The notes beneath the pieces are model-generated. The model did not search any database, was not told the DNA's origin, and saw only the letters and a list, made by a program, of their open reading frames with translations. A DNA stretch of 64,000 nt from Mxb001 sp046046455 (GTDB lineage Bacteria > Actinomycetota > Actinomycetes > S36-B12), in the NCBI GenBank assembly GCA_046046455.1, contig JBJOJS010000090.1:1-64000 (forward strand), in the 5' to 3' direction. The position numbers were made by a program, and so were the translations under genes. Shown piece after piece: positions 25,365 to 32,543 of the stretch (its first letter is position 1; each line of letters begins with the position of its first letter).

Positions 25365-26105
25365 CTAGCTCTCGGCCGCCTCGCGCGCGCGCCACCGACG
25401 CTCGAGCAGGTAGGCGGCGATGCCCGCGAGGACACCCACGGCCAAGACGGCGATCCAGCCGCCGAGGTTGCCCAGGGAATTGGTGTTCGCGGGATCGTCA
25501 GGGCACTCGCCGAGACCGCACTCGGGGATGATGGACAGACCAATCACACCCAGGTCGACGGTGGACCAGACGACGACCAGCAGGCTCAGCCAGACAACCA
25601 GGCCCGTCACCAGAGGACGCATCGGTCCCGGATCACGCAGCACGCCTTCATCACCGGCTTGGAACGGCGCCTGCCACATGATGAGAATGGCGCAGCCCAC
25701 AATCGCGATGATGAACGTGACGAGCGCCCAGGTGTAGAGATGCCAGCCCAGGACCGTGGGGCCGTAGCCGGGATCGTTCGGGTCGGCGATGTGGAGCAGG
25801 ATCTGCCGAGTCGAGCCCGCGGCGCCTACCACGGCGGCCAGGATGCTCAGGGCATAGTGGCGCGGCTTGATTCCCCACAGCAGGTTCATGATGGGGCCCA
25901 CGGCCAGGCCCACCATGCCGGAGCGCTGGACGATGCACAGGGGGCACGGCTGCTCACCCGCGCCGAACTGCAGATGCAGTGAACCGGCGAGGACCAGGAT
26001 CAGGCCGAAGAGCGCGGCGATATTGACCAGCCGCGAGAGGAAAACGGCCCGCTCGGGGTCCATAGCCCAGCGGCTGGAGGATGCCTGCGCTGTGGAGATC
26101 GTCAT
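25365..26105 (-). CDS. DsbB-like disulfide bond formation protein
   Basis: Membrane thiol oxidoreductase that would reoxidise a DsbA-type partner and pass electrons to quinone. The 246 residues have about five hydrophobic segments, the first-loop motif CPLCIVQR (Cys54, Cys57) typical of DsbB, and a second Cys pair CGLGEC (196, 201) in a late outward loop. A longer open frame exists upstream, but ATG 26105 fits the first membrane helix and lies eight bases after the small upstream gene. No DsbA-like gene is adjacent. Confidence 0.8.
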   Translation of the reverse strand: MTISTAQASSSRWAMDPERAVFLSRLVNIAALFGLILVLAGSLHLQFGAGEQPCPLCIVQRSGMVGLAVGPIMNLLWGIKPRHYALSILAAVVGAAGSTRQILLHIADPNDPGYGPTVLGWHLYTWALVTFIIAIVGCAILIMWQAPFQAGDEGVLRDPGPMRPLVTGLVVWLSLLVVVWSTVDLGVIGLSIIPECGLGECPDDPANTNSLGNLGGWIAVLAVGVLAGIAAYLLERRWRAREAAES

Positions 26106-26113
26106 GTCGGCCC

Positions 26114-26263
26114 CTAGAAGTTGAGCGGGATCGGGTCGGTCATGTGGATGCGCAAGACCAACAGCGTGTAGGCGAGGTTGGCCACCGCGAGCAATGGCAC
26201 CCATCTCCACCCTCGGAAGATCCCGATGAAGACGACCAGCCACACGACGAACATGAGGAGCAT
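26114..26263 (-). CDS. Small two-helix membrane protein upstream of the DsbB-like gene
   Basis: Reading frame of 49 residues: two hydrophobic helices (about 2-17 and 21-38) joined by FRGWRW, ending MTDPIPLNF. It stops eight bases before the DsbB-like start, suggesting joint expression. No ribosome site is clear; starts at 26263 (ATG) or 26266 (GTG) are equally possible. I do not recognise the family; it could be a partner of the DsbB-like protein. Confidence 0.5.
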   Translation of the reverse strand: MLLMFVVWLVVFIGIFRGWRWVPLLAVANLAYTLLVLRIHMTDPIPLNF

Positions 26264-26329
26264 CACAGGCCCGAGGCTAGGCCCCGCCACGGGCACCGGC
26301 AAGCACCCTCGGGGTCCCCGCGCGTCCCC

Positions 26330-26335
26330 TAGGGT
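26330..26335 (+). promoter_or_regulatory. -10 element of the Gfo/Idh pair (leaderless)
   Basis: TAGGGT, then six bases (GGTCCT), then the ATG at 26342. It supports the full-length start of the first Gfo/Idh gene. Confidence 0.55.
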
Positions 26336-26341
26336 GGTCCT

Positions 26342-27733
26342 ATGGTCGATGCCGACACGTTGTCGTGGCCGGAGGGTGCCCGGCACTCAAGGCTCAGGAT
26401 CACCACTCCGGGAGGCCTACCGCTCCCCCGTCACGAGGTGCGGATGCGTTCGACGTTCCCGCAGTGGCCGAGGGGCGATGTCCTCCTCCCCGCCGAGCCG
26501 ATACCCGGTCTCCCCGCCCAGGGTGCATTGGTCACGTTCGCCCACGGCCTTGCCGAACACGCTCTCATCGCACGAGGCCCCGCGGATGCACTCGTGGTCG
26601 CCCTCCCCGAGGCATCCACGGTGTGGTCCGAGCCCGCATTCCTCGAGCTCCTCGCAGCAGCCGCGTCATCGAATCCCTCCGGTATGGCATCACGCGGGGT
26701 GGGTCTTCTCGGCTTCGGCGCCATCGGCGCTGCCCATGCGCGTGCGGTGCGCGAGACGCCCGGTCTGCACCTGGTCGCGGTCTGCGACCGAGATCCCGCT
26801 CGTGCCGCCCTGGCTCTCCAGGCCGACCCGCAGGCGCGTGTCCATGACAGCGCCGAGCAACTCCTCGACGACCCCGATGTCGATGTGGTCGTCGTCTCGA
26901 CTCCCCCGGATAGCCATGCCTACTGGGCGATGGCTGCCCTGGAACGCGGGAAGCATGTGGTTGTCGAGAAGCCGATGGCGCTCACGACCCGCGAGTGCGA
27001 CAGGTTGATCGAACGCGCGTCGCGCGACGGACTCGCCCTGTCGGTATATCAAAACCGCCGATTCGACCCCGACTATTCCGTGATCCGTGAGCTCGTGCGT
27101 GACGGCCGTATTGGCGATGTCTTTCACGTCGAGACCTTCGTGGGGGGCTACGGACACCCGTGCAACTACTGGCACTCCGACGCCGCGGTCTCCGGAGGTG
27201 CGCTCTTCGACTGGGGATCGCACATCATCGATCAAGTGCTCGACCTCGTCGATGGCGACGTGGAGTACGTCTCGGCGGTCAACCACAAGCGGGTATGGCA
27301 CGACGTCACCAACGCAGACCACTCTCGCATGACCCTCCACTTCAGCGGCGGACGTGAGGCGACGTTCGTGTATTCGGATCTCGCGGCGGCTCTCAAGCCT
27401 CGCTGGTACGTCCTCGGCACACGCGGCGCCATCTCGGGGGAATGGAGGAGGGAGTCCGTGATGGCACGCAATGCCATCGGCACCCTCGAGGAGGACATCC
27501 TCGCCCCAGCGGACGCACCGCCGCGCGTCAGGCTTCACTCCCCTGAAGGTGATGTCACCGAGTTGACCTTCCGCCAGACCGAGTCCCATCCCTTCCACGC
27601 GGACCTGTCGCTGTGGCTGCAGTTCGGATTCACTCCGCGTGTGCGTGGCGAGCAATCGCGTCGCGTCATCGCCATGCTCGAGGCCGCCGAGGAGTCGGCG
27701 CGCATGAGCGGCCAGCCGGTGAAGCCCTCGTGA
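26342..27733 (+). CDS. Gfo/Idh/MocA oxidoreductase with N-terminal extension
   Basis: NAD(P)-dependent sugar or cyclitol oxidoreductase of 463 residues; substrate unknown. The Rossmann motif GFGAIG starts only at residue 124, and the conserved EKPMA follows. The first 115 residues form an extra domain I do not recognise; it uses ordinary codons for this genome. An internal ATG (residue 115) would give a standard-length enzyme, but the -10 hexamer six bases before ATG 26342 supports the long form. It overlaps the next Gfo/Idh gene by four bases (GTGA). Confidence 0.85.
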   Translation: MVDADTLSWPEGARHSRLRITTPGGLPLPRHEVRMRSTFPQWPRGDVLLPAEPIPGLPAQGALVTFAHGLAEHALIARGPADALVVALPEASTVWSEPAFLELLAAAASSNPSGMASRGVGLLGFGAIGAAHARAVRETPGLHLVAVCDRDPARAALALQADPQARVHDSAEQLLDDPDVDVVVVSTPPDSHAYWAMAALERGKHVVVEKPMALTTRECDRLIERASRDGLALSVYQNRRFDPDYSVIRELVRDGRIGDVFHVETFVGGYGHPCNYWHSDAAVSGGALFDWGSHIIDQVLDLVDGDVEYVSAVNHKRVWHDVTNADHSRMTLHFSGGREATFVYSDLAAALKPRWYVLGTRGAISGEWRRESVMARNAIGTLEEDILAPADAPPRVRLHSPEGDVTELTFRQTESHPFHADLSLWLQFGFTPRVRGEQSRRVIAMLEAAEESARMSGQPVKPS

Positions 27734-28695
27734 CGCCCACGCGCTGGGGACTGCTGGGTGCCGGCTGGATCTCTCGGCGGGCCATCGCTCCCGCCATGCA
27801 CAGTGCACAGGGCGCCTCTCTCGACGTCGTCGCTGCGCGTGACCGCACTCGGGCCGCAGCCCTGAATCCGCGTCGGGCAGCCGTCGACGACTACGCCGCC
27901 GTCATCGACGATCCCGACGTGGATGTCGTCTACATCGCCCTCTCCAACGATGCCCACCTCCCCTGGACCGAGCGCGCACTCGCCGCGGGCAAGGCGGTGC
28001 TGTGCGAAAAGCCCCTGGGCCGCGATGCCGACGAGGCGCGGCGCATGCGCGCGATGGCCGAATCCACCGGTGGGCTTCTGGTGGAAGCCACATGGAATCT
28101 CTGGCATCCGCGCACCGCACGGGCGGCAGCGCTCGTCGCCAGCGATGCCATCGGTCGAGTGACCTCGGTGAGCGGCGCCTTCGTGTTCGATGGCGTGGCT
28201 GAGGGCAACTACCGCCGGGATCCTGCCCTCGGTGGCGGGGCACTTCTCGACGTGGGGTGCTACCCCCTCACCGGCGCCGCTTGGGCCACGCGCGGCAGCG
28301 ACATCCGCGTCGATTCCGTCGAGATCGTGTCCGGTGGTCTCGGTGTCGACTTCACCACCATTGCTTCCCTCACGATGGACGGTATTCCCGTAGGTGTGCG
28401 TGCGAGCTTCATGGAGACGGGCTTCGAGAGCCTCGTCATCGAGGGCGAACTCGGCATACTCGAGTTCACCGGTAACGATGCCTACACGTCCTGGCTCCAG
28501 CCCAGTGCGCTACGTGTGCTCGATCGCGACGGCGAACGAGTTGAGCATTTCGCGCCCGTGGACCCCTATCGCCTCATGATCGAGTCCGTCTCGGCTGCCG
28601 TTCGAGGCGAGAGCGCCTGGCTGCCCGATCCGCGCTGGTCGATCACCGTCGCGCGGGCCATGGACGCGATCCTCGCCGGCGGCTCGCGGGCCTGA
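27730..28695 (+). CDS. Gfo/Idh/MocA oxidoreductase (second of pair)
   Basis: Oxidoreductase of 321 residues with GLLGAGWISR near the N-terminus (cofactor) and CEKPLGRDADEA (the EKP motif with the catalytic-type Lys). It resembles trans-1,2-dihydrobenzene-1,2-diol or xylose dehydrogenase-like members; the substrate cannot be fixed. GTG 27730 overlaps the upstream stop, so it is coupled to the extended paralogue, and the two probably act on successive or related substrates. The frame upstream of 27730 is discarded because it lies inside the first gene. Confidence 0.87.
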   Translation: MTPTRWGLLGAGWISRRAIAPAMHSAQGASLDVVAARDRTRAAALNPRRAAVDDYAAVIDDPDVDVVYIALSNDAHLPWTERALAAGKAVLCEKPLGRDADEARRMRAMAESTGGLLVEATWNLWHPRTARAAALVASDAIGRVTSVSGAFVFDGVAEGNYRRDPALGGGALLDVGCYPLTGAAWATRGSDIRVDSVEIVSGGLGVDFTTIASLTMDGIPVGVRASFMETGFESLVIEGELGILEFTGNDAYTSWLQPSALRVLDRDGERVEHFAPVDPYRLMIESVSAAVRGESAWLPDPRWSITVARAMDAILAGGSRA

Positions 28696-28721
28696 TCTGG
28701 CGGCGCCTCACGCGGTCCTGG

Positions 28722-28727
28722 CAGGCT
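28722..28727 (+). promoter_or_regulatory. -10-like element of the enoyl-CoA hydratase gene
   Basis: CAGGCT, then six bases (ACGGCC), then the ATG at 28734. Confidence 0.4.
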
Positions 28728-28733
28728 ACGGCC

Positions 28734-29546
28734 ATGCCCCTCGACACTCAGGCGAGCGAACCCGTGCTCGTGGAGATCCACGATCGCGTGGCCCTCATCA
28801 CGCTGAATCGCCCTGACCGACTCAACGCCCTGACAGCTGACATGGGCGCGGTCTACGCGCGCGCCCTGCGCGAAGCCGACGCCGATCCGGGCATCCGGGT
28901 CGCGGTCGTCACCGGCGCCGGTCGGGGCTTCTGCTCCGGCGCCGACCTGTCGGTACTCGCCCAGGGCCCCGACGCGCTCGACGGCTTCGTCTCCGAGACC
29001 ACGTGGGAGGACCTCCCCACGGGAGCGCTCGATGTGAGCATCCCCGTGGTGATGGCGGTCAATGGCCCGGCTGCCGGCCTTGGATTCGTCATCGCGCTCA
29101 CCGGGGACGTATGCCTCGCCTCGCCCTCGGCGCGCTTCATCTCCGCCTTCAGCAGGCTCGGACTCGTTGCGGAGTACGGCGCCGCATGGCTCCTCCCACG
29201 GATGATCGGACGCCAGCGCGCAGCGGAACTCCTGCTCAGCGGTCGAGCGATCGACTCCGACGAGGCCGCACGCATCGGCCTCGTCCAAGGTGTGCACGAC
29301 GACGTGGTCGCTGCCGCCATGGAGTGGGCGACCGACGTTGCTCGCCACTGCTCCCCCGCATCGCTGTCGACCATGAAGCGGCAACTTGCGGACGCTGACA
29401 GGGGCGATCTCCACGCCAGCCTGGCGGAGAGCCTGCGACTCATGCGCGAGTCCTTCCGCGGACCTGATCTCGCCGAGGCCCTGCTTGCGAAGGGCGCGGG
29501 ACGTGCCCCGGATTTCGCCTCCGTGCACCGGGGCGAGTCGGGCTGA
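28734..29546 (+). CDS. Enoyl-CoA hydratase/isomerase family protein
   Basis: Crotonase-fold enzyme of 270 residues acting on acyl-CoA thioesters. The oxyanion-hole segments GRGFCSGADLSVL (about 63-75) and NGPAAGLGFVIAL are typical, followed by FSRLGLVAEYGAAWLLPR. Members of this branch hydrate or isomerise enoyl-CoAs in fatty-acid or aromatic catabolism; the exact reaction is not shown. It starts leaderless-like and converges on the NUDIX-fold gene seven bases away. No other beta-oxidation gene is near. Confidence 0.88.
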   Translation: MPLDTQASEPVLVEIHDRVALITLNRPDRLNALTADMGAVYARALREADADPGIRVAVVTGAGRGFCSGADLSVLAQGPDALDGFVSETTWEDLPTGALDVSIPVVMAVNGPAAGLGFVIALTGDVCLASPSARFISAFSRLGLVAEYGAAWLLPRMIGRQRAAELLLSGRAIDSDEAARIGLVQGVHDDVVAAAMEWATDVARHCSPASLSTMKRQLADADRGDLHASLAESLRLMRESFRGPDLAEALLAKGAGRAPDFASVHRGESG

Positions 29547-29553
29547 GCCCAGG

Positions 29554-30090
29554 TCAGTCGAGTTGACCCGCGTAGGCGAGGGCAAGGCGCACGAGTCGAC
29601 CCTGTCCACCGGTCATCTCCGACTGAAATGACTCCGATGCGGCCTCGTGCGGCGTCACCCAGGTGAGGTCCAGTGACTCCTGGCTGGGTGAGCAATCGCC
29701 GTCGCATGGCACGACATAGGCGAGGCTCACCGCGTGCTGACGGGGGTCGTGGTACCCGGTCACGGACGGGTCCGGGAAGTATTCGGCCACAGTGAAAGGC
29801 GCCGGATCCAGTGGCAGCCGCGGGAGAGCCATGGGGCCCAGGTCCTTCTCCAGATGGCGCAGCAGGGCCTCACGGAGTCGCTCGCCGTAGAGCACGCGTC
29901 CGGAGACGAGAGCCCGGCTGATCGACCCATCCGGCATCGCGCGCAGGAGGAGTCCCACCGCCGTGATCTCACCCCAGGAGTCCACCCGCACGGGGATCGC
30001 CTCGACGTAGACGATGGGCAGACGCTCCCGGGCCTGCTCCAACTGCTCCGAGCTCAGCCACGAGTCGCGGATATCGAGCATGTCGCTCAT
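29554..30090 (-). CDS. NUDIX-fold protein, DUF4916 type
   Basis: Protein of 178 residues resembling the actinobacterial DUF4916/NUDIX group. The region matching the Nudix box reads GERLREALLRHLEKDLG; it keeps the Arg-Glu start but lacks the usual double Glu, so hydrolase activity is uncertain. The segment DPRQHAVSLAYVVPCDGDC and the closing block LDLTWVTPHEA fit the family. GGGAG lies about eight bases before ATG 30090. It is divergent from msrB across 104 bp. Confidence 0.78.
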   Translation of the reverse strand: MSDMLDIRDSWLSSEQLEQARERLPIVYVEAIPVRVDSWGEITAVGLLLRAMPDGSISRALVSGRVLYGERLREALLRHLEKDLGPMALPRLPLDPAPFTVAEYFPDPSVTGYHDPRQHAVSLAYVVPCDGDCSPSQESLDLTWVTPHEAASESFQSEMTGGQGRLVRLALAYAGQLD

Positions 30091-30167
30091 CGATCACTCC
30101 CTTGCGTCTCGGCCTGCGGCGCTCCTCATGCGGGCATCCGACCCACGGCCGGGTCCGGCTCGCCGCG

Positions 30168-30179
30168 GGGCAGCTGCCC
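30168..30179. promoter_or_regulatory. 12-bp palindrome upstream of msrB (possible operator)
   Basis: GGGCAGCTGCCC is a perfect palindrome ending three bases before the msrB -10 hexamer, where a bound repressor would block RNA polymerase. No regulator is identified. Confidence 0.35.
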
Positions 30180-30182
30180 GCC

Positions 30183-30188
30183 TAGCCT
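30183..30188 (+). promoter_or_regulatory. -10 element of msrB (leaderless)
   Basis: TAGCCT, then six bases (GAGGGC), then the ATG at 30195. Confidence 0.55.
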
Positions 30189-30194
30189 GAGGGC

Positions 30195-30650
30195 ATGCCG
30201 ACTGTAGAGCCACATCGCCCCGATGGAGCCACCTACCCCGTCACCCGCACGGAGGAGGAGTGGCGCGCCCAGCTCTCCCCCGTCGAATACGCCGTCCTGC
30301 GGGAGGCCGGGACCGAGCCCGCCTGGTCGGGAGAGTACGTAGGGACGAAGTCAGCAGGCACGTATGCGTGCCGCGCCTGCGGTGCGGAGCTCTTCCGCTC
30401 GGAGTCCAAATTCGACTCCCACTGCGGCTGGCCTTCCTTCTACACCCCTCTGGCCGGTGACCGGATCGTGGAGATCGAGGATCGTTCGCACGGAATGCTG
30501 CGCACGGAAGTGCGCTGCGCTTCCTGCGGAAGTCACCTCGGCCACGTCTTCGAGGGTGAGGGCTACCCGACGCCCACGGACCTCCGCTACTGCATCAACA
30601 GCGTCTGCCTCGTGCACGAGGGCGAATCGACGGGGCCCGAGGGGACCTAG
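30195..30650 (+). CDS. msrB: Peptide-methionine (R)-S-oxide reductase MsrB
   Basis: Repairs methionine-R-sulfoxide in proteins. The 151-residue enzyme has the zinc cysteines CRAC and CASC, the substrate motif HCGWPSFY and the catalytic-Cys region RYCINSVCL. Residues 1-15 are a short extension before the domain. It stands alone downstream of a leaderless-type promoter that includes a 12-bp palindrome, so oxidative-stress control is plausible but not shown. DUF3000 follows after 68 bp. Confidence 0.95.
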   Translation: MPTVEPHRPDGATYPVTRTEEEWRAQLSPVEYAVLREAGTEPAWSGEYVGTKSAGTYACRACGAELFRSESKFDSHCGWPSFYTPLAGDRIVEIEDRSHGMLRTEVRCASCGSHLGHVFEGEGYPTPTDLRYCINSVCLVHEGESTGPEGT

Positions 30651-30706
30651 TCAGCGGCTCCGGCCGACCAGCGGCGTGGGAGCGCCGACAGGCGCATGTG
30701 GCGTCG

Positions 30707-30712
30707 TACCCT
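30707..30712 (+). promoter_or_regulatory. -10 element of DUF3000-RNase D (leaderless)
   Basis: TACCCT, then six bases (GCCGAT), then the GTG at 30719. It selects that start over an in-frame GTG at 30698. Confidence 0.5.
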
Positions 30713-30718
30713 GCCGAT

Positions 30719-31288
30719 GTGACCACAGGGGCACAGTCCTTCGATCGCGCGCTCATGAGTCTGCGCGCGGTGCGCTTTCGCCCCGAGCTCAGCGTGGACG
30801 AGGGGCCCGCGCCGCAGCGTCTTGCCCCCCATGCCGTCGCCCTCACTGCGGAGTTCGTCGAGGATGACGAGGAACTCGCCTCGGGCAGGTTCGTGCTGCT
30901 CCACGACCCCGATGGTGTGGAGGCGTGGGAGGGGCACTTCCGCGCCGTGGTGTTCATCAGGGCCACTCTGGAGCCCGATCTGGCCACCGATCCCCTGCTG
31001 ACCGGGGTCGCCTGGGCGTGGCTCCTCGAGGCCCTGGACGCCGAGGGGGGCCCACGCACCGCCCTGGGGGGCACGGTGACCCGAGTGATGAGCGAATCCT
31101 TCGGGGCCCTCGGCGACCGCGATGTGTCGGGGTCGATCGAGATCCGGGCCTCGTGGACACCCCTGGGCGACCCCGACGACATGGGCCTTGAGGCCGAGGC
31201 CTGGGCGGCCGCGCTCGCGCAGGCCGCGGGCCTGCTCCCCCTGCCACCCGGCGTATCGGCCCTCGTGCAGCCGCGTCGGGCCACCTGA
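30719..31288 (+). CDS. DUF3000 family protein
   Basis: Conserved actinobacterial protein of 189 residues, function unknown. The block AVRFRPELSVDEGPAPQRLA near the N-terminus, the DAEGGPRTALGGTVTRVMSE region and the C-terminal QAAGLLPLPPGVSAL fit the family. GTG 30719 is chosen from the -10 hexamer six bases upstream. It lies 10 bp before the RNase D-like gene, an order conserved in other actinobacteria together with dxs, suggesting a housekeeping link to RNA processing. Confidence 0.85.
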   Translation: MTTGAQSFDRALMSLRAVRFRPELSVDEGPAPQRLAPHAVALTAEFVEDDEELASGRFVLLHDPDGVEAWEGHFRAVVFIRATLEPDLATDPLLTGVAWAWLLEALDAEGGPRTALGGTVTRVMSESFGALGDRDVSGSIEIRASWTPLGDPDDMGLEAEAWAAALAQAAGLLPLPPGVSALVQPRRAT

Positions 31289-31298
31289 GCCCGGCATC

Positions 31299-32543
31299 GT
31301 GGAGCCCTCCCGAGCCGTCGGCGCAGAGACCGACACCACCGTCGCGGCGCCGCTGCCCGACGTCGAACTCCTCGACGGCCTCCCCGATGTCGTCACGACT
31401 CCGGCACGGCTGGAGCAGGCGATCGATTCGCTGGTCCAGGGTGTCGGTCCCCTCGCGGTGGACGCTGAGCGTGCCTCGGGATTCAAGTACGGCCAACGCG
31501 CCTACCTGGTGCAGTTCTATCGGCGGCAGGGTGGCACGTGGCTCATCGATCCGACCGCGTTCGGCGACCTCTCCCCGCTGGCCGATCGCCTCCGAGGCGC
31601 CAAGTGGATCCTGCACGCCGCCTCCCAGGATCTGCCTTGCATGCGGGACGTCGGCCTTGTCCCGGAGACCATCTTCGACACCGAGCTCGCCGCACGATTG
31701 CTCGGACGCGAGCGCGTCGGGCTCGGCCCTCTCGTCGAGAGCGAACTCGGATTGCACCTGGCGAAGGGGCACGGTGCGGCAGACTGGTCGAAGCGACCGC
31801 TTCCCGACGACTGGCTTCGCTACGCCGCACTCGACGTCGAGGTGCTCGTCGATCTGTACGACGTGCTGGCTGCAGATCTCATCGCCACCGGTAAGGACAC
31901 CTGGGCCGAGGAGGAATTCTCCTCCGTCCTGCATCAGCCGCCGCCCCCTCCCCGGCGGGACCCGTGGCGCCGGACGTCCGGCATGCATCGTGTCCGAGGT
32001 CGCCGCTCGCTCGCCGTGGTCAGATCCCTCTGGGAGTCGCGCGACGATCTTGCCCAGCGCATGGACGTCAGCCCGGGGCGAGTCCTCTCCGATGCCGCTA
32101 TCGTCGCGGCGGCCTCGGCTCAGCCCCGCGATCGCGATGCCCTGGCCGCTCTCCCCGAATTCCGCAAGGGTCAGGCGGCCCGTCACCTCGACCGTTGGTG
32201 GCGCGCAGTCGAATCTGCGCGCGCGCTGCCCGAGGAGGCGCTCCCGGCGCCCGCGCTTGCCGCCGAAGGACCTCCGCCGGCGCGTGTCTGGCGCGATCGC
32301 GATCCGGTGGCCGCGGACCGACTCGCACGTGCTCGAGCGGCGCTGGCCGACATCGCCGAGGCCCACTCGATGCCCGTCGAGAACCTGATTCCCCCTGACG
32401 CGGTGCGCAGGTGGGCGTGGGAACCGCCGGAGCCGATCGACACTGACTCCGTGGGCCGGACGCTCAGCGCTGCAGGTGCGCGGCAGTGGCAGGTGGCCAT
32501 GTGCGTCGATGCCCTCGTGTCGTCAGCGCACGCCCCTGAGTGA
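31299..32543 (+). CDS. RNase D-like 3'-5' exonuclease with HRDC domain
   Basis: DEDD-family 3'-5' exoribonuclease, probably for tRNA 3'-end or stable-RNA processing. The 414 residues show motif I LAVDAERASGF (Asp/Glu), motif II HAASQDL (Asp), motif III RYAALDV (Tyr/Asp), then an HRDC domain (about 225-300) and a variable C-terminal region. GTG 31299 follows the DUF3000 stop by 10 bp. The gene ends at TGA exactly where the convergent dxs gene ends, with no base between. Confidence 0.9.
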   Translation: MEPSRAVGAETDTTVAAPLPDVELLDGLPDVVTTPARLEQAIDSLVQGVGPLAVDAERASGFKYGQRAYLVQFYRRQGGTWLIDPTAFGDLSPLADRLRGAKWILHAASQDLPCMRDVGLVPETIFDTELAARLLGRERVGLGPLVESELGLHLAKGHGAADWSKRPLPDDWLRYAALDVEVLVDLYDVLAADLIATGKDTWAEEEFSSVLHQPPPPPRRDPWRRTSGMHRVRGRRSLAVVRSLWESRDDLAQRMDVSPGRVLSDAAIVAAASAQPRDRDALAALPEFRKGQAARHLDRWWRAVESARALPEEALPAPALAAEGPPPARVWRDRDPVAADRLARARAALADIAEAHSMPVENLIPPDAVRRWAWEPPEPIDTDSVGRTLSAAGARQWQVAMCVDALVSSAHAPE

